Shown here one piece after another: positions 6,867-14,962 of a stretch of DNA of 64,000 nucleotides; within the stretch, counting starts at the first letter, position 1, and each line of letters starts with the position of its first letter. The translations under genes were made by a program, and so were the position numbers. This DNA comes from CAZFOB01 sp964520325 (GTDB lineage Bacteria; Actinomycetota; JAICYB01): the NCBI GenBank assembly GCA_964520325.1, contig CAZFOB010000003.1, positions 192,431-256,430 on the forward strand. Reading direction: 5' to 3'. A model generated the notes under the pieces. It was given only the letters and a program-made list of their open reading frames with translations. It searched no databases and was not told the origin of the DNA.

Positions 6867-9800
6867 TTAGATGGCGGGTTCGGACGACCGCTGGATCGTG
6901 AAGTACTTCGCCTGCGGGTGGTGGACGACGAGCGCGCTCGTCGACTGCTCGGGAACGAGCTGGAACTCATCGGACAGCTCGACGCCGATGCGTCCGGGGT
7001 CGAGCAGCTCGAAGAGTTGCACGTGGCCTTCGAGATCGGGACACGCCGGGTAGCCGAACGAGTAGCGCGAACCGCGGTAGCTCTGCTTGAAGATCTCGTC
7101 CATCGTCGGTCCATCGTCGGACGAGATCGCGAGCTCGTCGCGGATGCGCGCATGCCACAGCTCTGCGAGCGCTTCGGCCATCTCGACGCCGAGGCCGTGC
7201 AGGTGGAGGTAGTCGGTGTAGTTGTCGGCCTCGAAGAGCTTCTGCGCGTGATCCGACACCTTCTGGCCCATCGTGACGAGGTGTAACGGCAACACGTCGC
7301 CGTCGGCACGGAAGAAGTCCGGGATCGAGAGCTTGCGTCCCTCGGGCTGGCGGGGGAAGCTCCACCGAACCCACTCGCTTCCGTCCTCGCGCAAGACGAC
7401 CAGATCATTGCCATCTGGACGAACGGGGAAGTAGCCATAAACCACGGCAGGCTGAAGGATCTGCTCTTCGACGCATCGCGCGAGTGCATCGCGAAGGATC
7501 CCTTCCACCTCCGTCGACAAGAACTCTGTGTATTCCTCGATCGACTGTCCCTTGCGACGTGAGTACTGCCAGCGTCCGCGGAAGAGCGCAGTGCGGTTCA
7601 GCCACTTCGCGATCTCCGGGATCGGGACGCCCTTCACCACGCGCGTTCCCCAGAACGGCGCAACGGGGACATCGACAACGACGGACACCTCGGACGACCG
7701 CTCCGTGGACGACGACCCGCGCGCTTCGGTGCGGCTGGAGGCTTTGCGCCGAGCCGGCGCTGCCGCGATCGGTGAAACGGTCGTTTCCCCGCGCTTGAAG
7801 GCCATGATCGCGTCCATGTGGCGCAGTCCCTCGAACGCGTCCTTGCCGTAGAGCACGTCACCTTCGTAGATCTCACGGAGGTCGTGTTCGACATAGGAGC
7901 GCGTCAGGGCGGCGCCTCCGAGAAGCACCGGCGTCTGCAACTCGCGGCGATTGAGCTCCTCGAGGTTGTCGCGCATGACGAGTGTCGACTTCACGAGCAG
8001 GCCCGACATCCCGATCGCGTCGGCCTTGTGCAGTTCGGCTGCTGTGATGATGTCGGCGATCGCCTGCTTGATCCCGAGGTTGATGACGGTGTAGCCGTTG
8101 TTCGACAGGATGATGTCGACGAGGTTCTTGCCGATGTCGTGGACGTCGCCTTTCACCGTCGCGAGCACGAGCGTGCCCTTCCCGGCGTCGGACGTCTTCT
8201 CCATGTGCGGCTCGAGGAATGCGACGGCCTTCTTCATCGTCTCCGCCGATTGCAGGACGAAGGGGAGCTGCATCTCACCCGAACCGAAGCGGTCGCTGAC
8301 GACCTTCATGCCGTTGAGGAGCCAGTCGTTGACGATCTCGAGCGCCGGCTTGATCTCGAGCGCGGCGGCGAGGTCGTCTTCGAGGCCTTTGCGCGCCGCA
8401 TCGACGATGCGGCGCGCGAGTCTCTCCTCGAGCGGGAGCGCGGCGAGCTCGTCCGAGCTCGCCACCTTCGAGACCGACGCACCCTCGAAAAGCTCGAGGA
8501 AACGCGCGAGCGGGTCGTAGCCGCCTTCTCCGGAACCGCGCTTGTCGTAGATCACCTCGAGCGCCACGTCGCGCTGCTCTTGCGGGATGCGCGCGAGCGG
8601 GACGATCTGCGCAGGAGAGACGATCGCCATGTCGAGACCACGCTTGACGGCTTCGTCGAGATAGACCGAGTTGAGCACCTGGCGTCCCGCCGGGTTGAGG
8701 CCGAACGAGACGTTGGAGATCCCGAGTGTGGTGTACGTGCCGGGCAGCTCGTTCTTCACGCGCTCGATCGAGTCGAGTGTCTCGATGCCGTAGCGCCGGG
8801 CTTCTTCCATCCCCGTCGAGATCGGAAGCGCGAGCGTGTCGTAGATGACGTCGTGGGCTTCGAGGCCGGCCTCCAGGCAGACGTCGAGAAGGCGACGGCA
8901 GACGTCGAGCTTCCAGTCGGCGGTGGTGGCCTGTCCCTTCTCCTCGATCGCGCCTGCGATGACCGCCGCGCCGTACTTGCGCGCAAGCGCGAGGTTCTGC
9001 GCGAGTCGTGTCTGTGGCCCCGTGCCCTCTTCGAGGTTGATCGAGTTGAGGATCGGACGTCCCCCAAGATGCTTGAACGCCGCTTCGACAACCGGCGGCT
9101 CGGTCGAGTCGATGACGAGAGGGAGCGTCACCTGCGTCGCGAAACGGGATGCGACTTCATCCATGTCCGGCACGCCGGCTCGTCCGGTGAAGTCGACGCA
9201 GACGTCCAGCGCGTGAGCGCCTTCTCGCACCTGATGCGACGCGACGCGTACGGTCGACTCGTAGTCGTCGGCGGCGATGAGCTCCTTGAACCTGCGCGAG
9301 CCGTTGGTGTTGCAGCGCTCGCCGATCACGAAGACCGAGTTGTCCTGGTCGAAGGGCTGCGCGGTGTAGAGGGACGCAGCGGACGGGATGAACTCGGGCG
9401 TGCGCTCTTTCGGCCGCCGATCGCGCATCGCGTCGGCGACGCCGCGGATGTACTCGGGCGTCGTGCCGCAGCAGCCGCCCACGAGCGAGACGCCGAATCC
9501 GTCCACGAAGGTCTCGAGGTGTTGCACCAACTCGTCGGGTTGCAACGGGTAGTAGGTGGCTCCGTCGCGGATCTCAGGCAGGCCCGCATTCGGCTGGACC
9601 GACACCGGCCGGCGCGAATGCCGCGTCAGGTACCGGACGTGCTCGATCATCTCGATCGGACCCGTCGCGCAGTTGAGACCGATGACGTCGATCTCGCGGT
9701 ACGGCTGCAGGGCAGCGAGGGCGGCCGAGATGTCGGAACCTACGAGCATCGTTCCGGTCGTCTCGATCGTGACCTGGACGATGAGCGGGATCTTGCGTCC

Positions 9801-10331
9801 GAACTTCGCGAACGCCGTCTGGCACGCCGCGATCGCCGTCTTGATCTGGAGAAGGTCCTGACACGTCTCGATGATCAAAGCGTCGACGCCGCCTTCCATC
9901 AGCCCATCGACCTGAACGGTGTAGCTCCGTTCGAGCTCGTCGAAGGTTGCATTGCCCAGCGTCGGGAGCTTGGTCCCCGGTCCGATGCTGCCGACGACGA
10001 ACCTCGGCTTGTCGGTGAAGGACGACGCCGCCTCCTTCGCGATGCGTGCGGCCGTGACGTTGAGCTCGTGGACCTTCTCCGCGAAGTCGTACTCGACCTG
10101 GACGATCTCGTTGGCGCCGAAGGTGTTCGTTTCGACGCAGTCGGCACCGGCTTCGAAGTAGTTGGCGTGGATCTGCGCGATGACGTCAGGAGAAGAGAGG
10201 TTCAGCACCTCCGAGTTGCCCTCCTGGCCCCAGTACTCGTCCAGGCTGAGATCGGCTTCGTGGATCTGCGTGCCCATGGCGCCGTCGAAGACGACGACGC
10301 GCTCACGCAAGAGGTTGAGGAGGGTTGTCAT
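6867..10331 (-). CDS. metH: cobalamin-dependent methionine synthase
   Basis: 1154 residues, a complete four-module enzyme transferring methyl from 5-methyltetrahydrofolate to homocysteine. Homocysteine domain about 1-300, with zinc cysteines at 221 (GLNCATGP) and 287/288 (GGCCGTTPEY). Pterin-binding domain about 330-600 (VIGERCNTNGSRRFKELI). Cobalamin cap and binding domains about 640-860, with the axial ligand His731 in GDVHDIGKN and the SGLLVKSTLVM loop. SAM-binding reactivation domain about 895-1150, with RGSRYSFGYPACPDLE. It depends on the vitamin whose late synthesis is encoded 3 kb away. No riboswitch is visible in the short 5' region. Confidence 0.98.
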   Translation of the reverse strand: MTTLLNLLRERVVVFDGAMGTQIHEADLSLDEYWGQEGNSEVLNLSSPDVIAQIHANYFEAGADCVETNTFGANEIVQVEYDFAEKVHELNVTAARIAKEAASSFTDKPRFVVGSIGPGTKLPTLGNATFDELERSYTVQVDGLMEGGVDALIIETCQDLLQIKTAIAACQTAFAKFGRKIPLIVQVTIETTGTMLVGSDISAALAALQPYREIDVIGLNCATGPIEMIEHVRYLTRHSRRPVSVQPNAGLPEIRDGATYYPLQPDELVQHLETFVDGFGVSLVGGCCGTTPEYIRGVADAMRDRRPKERTPEFIPSAASLYTAQPFDQDNSVFVIGERCNTNGSRRFKELIAADDYESTVRVASHQVREGAHALDVCVDFTGRAGVPDMDEVASRFATQVTLPLVIDSTEPPVVEAAFKHLGGRPILNSINLEEGTGPQTRLAQNLALARKYGAAVIAGAIEEKGQATTADWKLDVCRRLLDVCLEAGLEAHDVIYDTLALPISTGMEEARRYGIETLDSIERVKNELPGTYTTLGISNVSFGLNPAGRQVLNSVYLDEAVKRGLDMAIVSPAQIVPLARIPQEQRDVALEVIYDKRGSGEGGYDPLARFLELFEGASVSKVASSDELAALPLEERLARRIVDAARKGLEDDLAAALEIKPALEIVNDWLLNGMKVVSDRFGSGEMQLPFVLQSAETMKKAVAFLEPHMEKTSDAGKGTLVLATVKGDVHDIGKNLVDIILSNNGYTVINLGIKQAIADIITAAELHKADAIGMSGLLVKSTLVMRDNLEELNRRELQTPVLLGGAALTRSYVEHDLREIYEGDVLYGKDAFEGLRHMDAIMAFKRGETTVSPIAAAPARRKASSRTEARGSSSTERSSEVSVVVDVPVAPFWGTRVVKGVPIPEIAKWLNRTALFRGRWQYSRRKGQSIEEYTEFLSTEVEGILRDALARCVEEQILQPAVVYGYFPVRPDGNDLVVLREDGSEWVRWSFPRQPEGRKLSIPDFFRADGDVLPLHLVTMGQKVSDHAQKLFEADNYTDYLHLHGLGVEMAEALAELWHARIRDELAISSDDGPTMDEIFKQSYRGSRYSFGYPACPDLEGHVQLFELLDPGRIGVELSDEFQLVPEQSTSALVVHHPQAKYFTIQRSSEPAI

Positions 10332-10373
10332 CGCTACCGATTGTGACCGACCCTGTGCGTTTCCGGCGGCGCT

Positions 10374-10973
10374 TTAGCCGGTGCGCTCGCCGATGGCGAG
10401 CCGGACGGCATCCGAGCAGGACACCGCAGCCGCCGTCATCGGCTCTGTGCTCTTGGCGGCGCGGCTGAGGATGAAGGCTCCCTCGAGGGAGCTCAGGATG
10501 AAGATCATGAGCTCGCGTGACTTCTGGTTCGAGAGACCGGCGCCTTCGAAGCGTTTCGTCCCGGCTTGGATCCACCCCTCGAAGATCTCGGCCGTGACGA
10601 TGCGAAGCGGTTCGTTGGTGCTCGCCACCTCAGCAGCAACGGTCGCGATGGGGCACGCGTCGGCATAATCCGTCATCCGCAGGTTTTCGCCAGCGGCGAT
10701 GAAGCAGTTGTAGGTTCCGGCGATCATGTCGGGGGAGGCGTCCCACACCGCGTCGACCAGCGCCTGGTAGCCCTGGGCGGCGATGCGCATCGACTCGGCA
10801 GCGAGCTGCTCCTTGCCGCCCGGGAAGAAGTGGTACAGGGAGCCGAAGGGGGCACCGCTCTCTGCCGAGATCTGCTTGAGCCCGGTGCCGGGGTAGCCCT
10901 GGCGCATGAAGAGCCCTGCGCTGGTCTCGAGGATGCGCCGGCGCGTCAGCTGGCCGGACTTGCGCGTGGTCAT
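10374..10973 (-). CDS. TetR/AcrR-family transcriptional regulator
   Basis: 199 residues. The N-terminal HTH is canonical: TRRRILETSAGLFMRQGY, then GLKQISAESGAPFGSLYHFF at about residues 33-52. The C-terminal ligand domain resembles the LmrA/YxaF branch. The ATG at 10973 is chosen because the longer frame upstream runs through the divergent promoter and the opposite gene. It is divergent from a set of small membrane-protein genes, with one palindromic operator in the 46-base gap, so it probably represses itself and that set. Confidence 0.93.
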   Translation of the reverse strand: MTTRKSGQLTRRRILETSAGLFMRQGYPGTGLKQISAESGAPFGSLYHFFPGGKEQLAAESMRIAAQGYQALVDAVWDASPDMIAGTYNCFIAAGENLRMTDYADACPIATVAAEVASTNEPLRIVTAEIFEGWIQAGTKRFEGAGLSNQKSRELMIFILSSLEGAFILSRAAKSTEPMTAAAVSCSDAVRLAIGERTG

Positions 10974-10978
10974 CTCGC

Positions 10979-11003
10979 TATTATAGTAGAACGGTCTATC
11001 AAA
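10979..11003. promoter_or_regulatory. probable TetR operator in the divergent gap
   Basis: The gap between the regulator start (10973) and the membrane-protein start (11020) is AT-rich and contains the imperfect palindrome TAGAACGGTCTA (10987-10998), flanked by ATAG/CTAT arms. The arrangement resembles the LmrA/YxaF box known in Bacillus. The site would overlap both promoters. Confidence 0.6.
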
Positions 11004-11019
11004 TAATCTAAGGAGCGCC

Positions 11020-11451
11020 ATGGCCGACCGATCCCGCTCAGACAGCCTCTTGCTTCGCAACGCCGCCCTCTTCTTCGCCTTCGGGTCGATCGTCCACACC
11101 ATCGACCACTTCCGCCGGGGGCCATCGAGTGTGACCCTCGCTCTGTATGTGTCGGGATGGTTCGCACTGGCGCTGGCCGCTGCTGTGATCTTCCTGATCG
11201 TCCGCGGGCACCGGCTGGCCCCCGAGCTCGCCGTCGCGTCCGGCTTCGGTCTGGCTGCGGCGTACGCGGCGTCGCACTGGCTCCCGACCTGGAGTGTCCT
11301 GAGCGATTCCTTCCTCAGCGACGGCACCGCCATGGTCTCGCGTGCCGCGTCGTTCCTCGAGATCGGGGCCGCGCTCGCCCTCGGCATCGCCGGCATGGTC
11401 GTGCTGCGGCGCAGCGTTGGTTCTTCCGACCGGCGCCCGGTCCCCGCTTGA
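11020..11451 (+). CDS. small integral membrane protein
   Basis: 143 residues with four hydrophobic segments (about 13-26, 43-62, 69-88 and 108-126) and an N-terminal FGSIVHTIDHFRRGP, suggestive of heme- or metal-associated membrane proteins, though I do not recognise a named family. ATG 11020 has an AAGGAG ribosome-binding site. It is the first of three consecutive membrane-protein genes divergent from, and probably controlled by, the TetR regulator. Confidence 0.75.
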   Translation: MADRSRSDSLLLRNAALFFAFGSIVHTIDHFRRGPSSVTLALYVSGWFALALAAAVIFLIVRGHRLAPELAVASGFGLAAAYAASHWLPTWSVLSDSFLSDGTAMVSRAASFLEIGAALALGIAGMVVLRRSVGSSDRRPVPA

Positions 11452-11834
11452 ACGTGTCGAAGCTCGCGCGTCCGATGCTCGTGCTCTTCGGCGGCGGCCT
11501 TGCCGCGTTCGGCGTGCTCTTCCTGTTCTCGCCGTCCACGCTCACGCGGCTCGGGGACGTCGGATTGCCGACCGCCATCGCGACACAGGAGATCCGAGGC
11601 GTGTACGGCGGCGGGTTCGTGGGAACCGGTGCGTTCTTCGTCTATTGCGCCCGCTCGCTCCTTCGTCCCGGACTGATCGCATTGGCGTTCGTCGCCGGAG
11701 GTTTCGTCGTCGGACGCACCGTTGGATTGATCGTGGATGGGATGCCGAACGCCCTGATCGCGTTCCTCTACGCCACCGAGATCGGCGCGACCATCGTCGC
11801 GCTTGCGGCCCTTCGCTCACCGGCAACGCGCTAA
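11448..11834 (+). CDS. DUF4345-like membrane protein
   Basis: About 128 residues, four membrane segments. The central EIRGVYGGGFVGTGAFFVYC is the pattern typical of DUF4345 proteins, whose function is unknown. The TTG start at 11448 overlaps the previous stop (TTGA); GTG 11454 is an alternative. The tight overlap argues for co-translation with the preceding membrane protein. Confidence 0.75.
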   Translation: MNVSKLARPMLVLFGGGLAAFGVLFLFSPSTLTRLGDVGLPTAIATQEIRGVYGGGFVGTGAFFVYCARSLLRPGLIALAFVAGGFVVGRTVGLIVDGMPNALIAFLYATEIGATIVALAALRSPATR

Positions 11835-11844
11835 CGTCGCGTTC

Positions 11845-12141
11845 GTGGCCGCGAGTCGAACCAAGCGCATCATCGACTGGCTCTTCCTCGACCGCACGAC
11901 CGGCCGCATCACGATCGTGCAGTTCCCGAACCTGCCGCTCGGGATCTTCCTGATCGCGAGCGCGGTTCGATGGTTCGCTTCACCGGACGGGACGGCGGGC
12001 ACCGTCGTGTCCGCGGTTGCCACCGGGGGGCTGCTCTGGTGGGCGATCGACGAGGTCGTGCGTGGCGTGAATCCATTCCGTCGCGCTCTCGGTGCATCGA
12101 TCTTCGTCCTGACCGTCGTGATGATGTTCGTTCGCCTGTAG
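11845..12141 (+). CDS. small membrane protein of unknown function
   Basis: 98 residues from GTG 11845. The N-terminal TKRIIDWLFLDRTTGRITIV is followed by three hydrophobic segments. I know of similar uncharacterised actinobacterial proteins but no function. It lies 10 bases after the DUF4345-like gene and probably ends the small operon. Longer upstream starts would overlap the preceding gene and are less likely. Confidence 0.7.
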   Translation: MAASRTKRIIDWLFLDRTTGRITIVQFPNLPLGIFLIASAVRWFASPDGTAGTVVSAVATGGLLWWAIDEVVRGVNPFRRALGASIFVLTVVMMFVRL

Positions 12142-12242
12142 CGGCTTTCGCGGCAGGATCGGCGCAGAACGGTTCAGCGGCTGAGGCGTTGCGCCGAAAC
12201 TCGGTGATGAGACAGGTTCGTGCGTCGCTCCGAAGGAGGAGC

Positions 12243-12338
12243 ATGCAGGTGAGGACATCGGAGCGTAGCGAGTTCGACAGCAGAATGATCGGCTTTATGC
12301 TGGCCGGCATGGGTATTGGGCATGTCAGCAGAGCATGA
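12243..12338 (+). CDS. possible 31-residue small protein
   Basis: An ATG at 12243 sits behind an unusually strong ribosome-binding site (GAAGGAGGAGC). The 31-codon frame contains one hydrophobic stretch, MIGFMLAGMGIGHV, and ends shortly before the next gene. It could be a real small membrane peptide or a leader. The strong SD signal is the only support. Confidence 0.25.
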   Translation: MQVRTSERSEFDSRMIGFMLAGMGIGHVSRA

Positions 12339-12361
12339 GTTAGGCCGATGAGGATTTACCG

Positions 12362-12898
12362 ATGAAGTTCCTCCTGAGGAAGGCAAAGCTAGACGAGGTT
12401 CCGGCTCTACAGGAGTTAATCGCCAGGTCGGCTCGGGAGCTTTGCCGCGACGACTACTCAGAGGCGCAAATTGAGGCTGCAATAGGTACGGCATGGGGCG
12501 TCGACACTGAGTTGATTCGCGATGAGACGTACTTCGCCGTTGAGGCGGATGGCGAAATTGTGGCCTGCGGTGGGTGGAGCCGACGCAAGACGCTCTTTGG
12601 CGCCGATGCTGCAGCCGATCGGGAGTCCGAGACCCTGGATCCCACCACGGACTCCGCTCGCATCCGCGCCTTCTTTGTTCGTCCCGACTGGGCACGGCAA
12701 GGGATCGGCAACTTGCTCCTCGAAGAATGCGAGTCGGAAGCGCGTGCCCATGGCTTTCGGTCGGCGGAGCTTGTCGCGACATTACCGGGACATCGGCTCT
12801 ACCAGATGTTTGGATACGTGGGCGACGAGCGAGTCGAGTACCCGCTGACTGGGGGAATCTCGATCGAGTTCATCCCGATGAAGAAGGAAGCCATTTGA
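12362..12898 (+). CDS. GNAT-family N-acetyltransferase
   Basis: 178 residues. The acetyl-CoA-binding motif A is RIRAFFVRPDWARQGIGNLL (about residues 101-120), followed by the helix EECESEARAHGF and LVATLPGHRLYQMFGY. It acetylates an amine of unknown identity. Its base composition is less GC-rich than the flanking genes, and it heads a run of accessory genes (GNATs and a toxin-antitoxin pair). A GTTAGGC heptamer lies 16 bases before the start. Confidence 0.9.
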   Translation: MKFLLRKAKLDEVPALQELIARSARELCRDDYSEAQIEAAIGTAWGVDTELIRDETYFAVEADGEIVACGGWSRRKTLFGADAAADRESETLDPTTDSARIRAFFVRPDWARQGIGNLLLEECESEARAHGFRSAELVATLPGHRLYQMFGYVGDERVEYPLTGGISIEFIPMKKEAI

Positions 12899-12948
12899 AC
12901 AGGCGCAGATGCGCCTGCGGAGGCTCCGGTCGGCCTTACACTGGCCTC

Positions 12949-13188
12949 ATGACGACCGAGATCAAGTGGCAAGACCACATCGTCTCGACGCCCGACACTT
13001 TGCACGGAAAGCCGCGGTTTAAGGGCACGCGCATTCCGGTCACGGTCGTCTTGGATAACCTTGCCGGCGGCGTCAGCCGCGAAGAGATCTATGACAACTG
13101 GCCGACGTTGCCGCCAGAGGCTATCGAAGTCGCACTCGCCTACGCCGCCGAGCTGGCCCGCGAGCGCATCGTCCCCATTCCGCAATAG
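12949..13188 (+). CDS. DUF433-family antitoxin
   Basis: 79 residues. The pattern TPDTLHGKPRFKGTRIPVTVVLDNLAGGVSREEIYDNWP is typical of DUF433 small HTH proteins, which pair with PIN-like DUF5615 toxins. The partner follows 3 bases downstream. It is likely to bind both its own promoter and the toxin. Confidence 0.9.
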   Translation: MTTEIKWQDHIVSTPDTLHGKPRFKGTRIPVTVVLDNLAGGVSREEIYDNWPTLPPEAIEVALAYAAELARERIVPIPQ

Positions 13189-13191
13189 TTC

Positions 13192-13554
13192 GTGGCGTCG
13201 CTCAAGCTCGACGAGAACATGCCGGATGCGGCTGCCGAGATCCTCCGCAGCGCAGGCCACGACGTCGCTCTGGCCAGGGACGAGGCTCTGGCCGGTGAAG
13301 ACGACGACCGCCTGGCGGCCGTCGCATCGGCTGAGGGCCGCGTCCTCGTCACACTGGACGTCGATTTCGCCGACATCCGTCGTCATCCGCCTGCGGGCAC
13401 GCCCGGGCTTGTCGTGATCCGCCTGCATCGACAGACAGTCGGCTTGATGCGCCGGGCGGCGATCGCGCTCGGAGACTTCCTGCTGAGCGAGCCGATCACC
13501 GGCAAGCTCTGGATCGTCGATGAATCGCGCTTGCGCGTTTGGCCCGACTGGTAG
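13192..13554 (+). CDS. DUF5615 PIN-like toxin
   Basis: 120 residues from GTG 13192. The N-terminal LKLDENMPDAAAEILRSAGHD and the central GRVLVTLDVDFADIRRHPPA carry the acidic residues expected for a PIN-like nuclease active site (Asp in LDEN and in TLDVDFAD). Together with the DUF433 gene it forms an apparently intact toxin-antitoxin module. Confidence 0.9.
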   Translation: MASLKLDENMPDAAAEILRSAGHDVALARDEALAGEDDDRLAAVASAEGRVLVTLDVDFADIRRHPPAGTPGLVVIRLHRQTVGLMRRAAIALGDFLLSEPITGKLWIVDESRLRVWPDW

Positions 13555-13716
13555 CGGCGCCGCATGACTCGCGGTTGCACCCGACCGAGACTGCTTTGGC
13601 GTCGACCTCATTCCCGTTCCCTCAACTCCCGGGTGCCGGATCGCGCGAAACTGTTGGAGCGGAGCGGGCGTCGACAATGTCTCAGCGGGTGAACCGCAGA
13701 AGTCGTTAGGCGAACT

Positions 13717-14157
13717 GTGAATGTGGTTGTCACTCCCCTTGAAGATGTCGAACGGATAGTCGCGCTTGCTCAAGAGGCTGAACACGACGGACATCAGATG
13801 GTGTCTCGTTTGATCTCGGATCACAGGGACGGCTCGAACCGCTTCAACGCGGCAGGGGAGCGGCTGTACATCGCGGAAGCTGATGGCAGAGTGCTTGGCG
13901 TGTGCGGGCTCAACCTCGACCCATACGTTGCCGACGCCAGCGTAGGGCGCGTCCGCCGTCTCTATGTCTCGGTAGCCCAACGCCGGCTGGGTGTTGGCTC
14001 GGTTCTGGTGGATCAAGTCGTGAGTGACGCTCGTGGCACGTTCGCGAGGTTACGACTGCGCACGTACGACCCGATCGCGGCGGCGTTCTATGTGTCCCGC
14101 GGATTCGGGCAGGTCGGGGATGATGAGTTTTGTACGCATCAGATCGCCCTGGAATGA
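13717..14157 (+). CDS. GNAT-family N-acetyltransferase
   Basis: 146 residues from GTG 13717. Motif A is GRVRRLYVSVAQRRLGVGSV followed by LVDQVVSDARG, and the C-terminus has TYDPIAAAFYVSRGFGQVG, a standard GNAT layout. The 162-base gap before it shows no gene; a GTTAGGC heptamer (13705-13711) lies five bases from the start. Its stop overlaps the start of another GNAT gene (ATGA). Confidence 0.88.
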   Translation: MNVVVTPLEDVERIVALAQEAEHDGHQMVSRLISDHRDGSNRFNAAGERLYIAEADGRVLGVCGLNLDPYVADASVGRVRRLYVSVAQRRLGVGSVLVDQVVSDARGTFARLRLRTYDPIAAAFYVSRGFGQVGDDEFCTHQIALE

Positions 14158-14738
14158 ACAGGCACTGCCCACGATTCGATCGCGGCCTCGACGCGATCCT
14201 GATCGTCGAGCAGGATGCACCGGAACTTGAGGCTTCGGCGGAGAGTCTCGGTCTCGCGAAGGTCGGAGCCGTGCCCGTCATGGTGTGGGAGAACCAGCCG
14301 CCGCCGGTCGCGAACAGTCGCTACAAGGTCCGGATGGCGGACGAAGCGGACGTACCCATCACGAACGCTCTCGTCGCTTCGGCGTTCTCCCTGGACGAAG
14401 AGAAGGTGCAACGCGCCCTGCCGCCGTCCGTCGTGAAGAGCGGAGCCGACATCTGGGTGGTCGAGGACGAGGGTGAAGCGATCGGGACCGGGATGTTCGT
14501 CCGCCGGGGCAGTCACGTGGGGGTCTACTGCATGGCGACGCCGGAGCGCTCACAGCGGCGGGGTGTCGGTCGGGCGGTGCTCGAAACAGGGATCGCACAC
14601 TACCTCGAGCGCGGCGCCAAGACGTTCACCCTGAAAGCCTCCGAGGCCGGGTTTCACCTATACGAGCAGGCGGGGTTCGTCACGGTGGCAACACCATCGG
14701 TATTCGTGACCGCTGCATCGACACAGTTCCCGAGCTGA
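14154..14738 (+). CDS. GNAT-family N-acetyltransferase, possibly 5'-truncated
   Basis: 194 residues from ATG 14154. The catalytic domain at about residues 60-185 has VYCMATPERSQRRGVGRAVL (motif A) and LKASEAGFHLYEQAGF. The first 50 residues (VEQDAPELEASAESLGLAKV onward) resemble the second half of the N-terminal domain present in larger two-domain GNATs, with the beginning missing. The gene may therefore be a 5'-truncated copy translated by coupling to the preceding GNAT. Confidence 0.8.
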   Translation: MNRHCPRFDRGLDAILIVEQDAPELEASAESLGLAKVGAVPVMVWENQPPPVANSRYKVRMADEADVPITNALVASAFSLDEEKVQRALPPSVVKSGADIWVVEDEGEAIGTGMFVRRGSHVGVYCMATPERSQRRGVGRAVLETGIAHYLERGAKTFTLKASEAGFHLYEQAGFVTVATPSVFVTAASTQFPS

Positions 14739-14744
14739 TGATCG

Positions 14745-14921
14745 TTAGAGTTCGCGCAGGAATCGGGGCCAGATGTGCTTTACGCCTTCCGGCTCCAGTG
14801 AGTGGATGAGGGACTGCGCACCCGTGATCTTCTGTCCGGTCTTGAAGTCCATCCTTCGAGTCGGGCGAAGAAAAAACCCCTCGTCCTCTCGCGCGAACCG
14901 CCCCTCCAACACAGGGACCAT
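14745..14921 (-). CDS. possible 58-residue protein
   Basis: An ATG at 14921 opens a 58-codon frame (MVPVLEGRFAREDEGFFLRP at the start, KHIWPRFLREL at the end) with ordinary protein-like composition, unlike the arginine-rich shadow frames around it. It lies just downstream of the DUF916-like gene on the same strand. The ribosome-binding site is weak. No recognisable family. Confidence 0.35.
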   Translation of the reverse strand: MVPVLEGRFAREDEGFFLRPTRRMDFKTGQKITGAQSLIHSLEPEGVKHIWPRFLREL

Positions 14922-14962
14922 GACGCGACTCGCACTCCGGCCCCGTCGGTGCCGTCGCGCAA

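Noticed and set aside
7818..10346. 842-codon plus-strand open frame
   Set aside because: Antisense to metH, arginine/aspartate-rich, with no recognisable motifs; an artefact of GC-rich codon use in metH.
12142..13716. Integron attC sites
   Set aside because: GTTRRRY heptamers are present but no inverse core or L-box arrangement could be found, so no attC feature is called.
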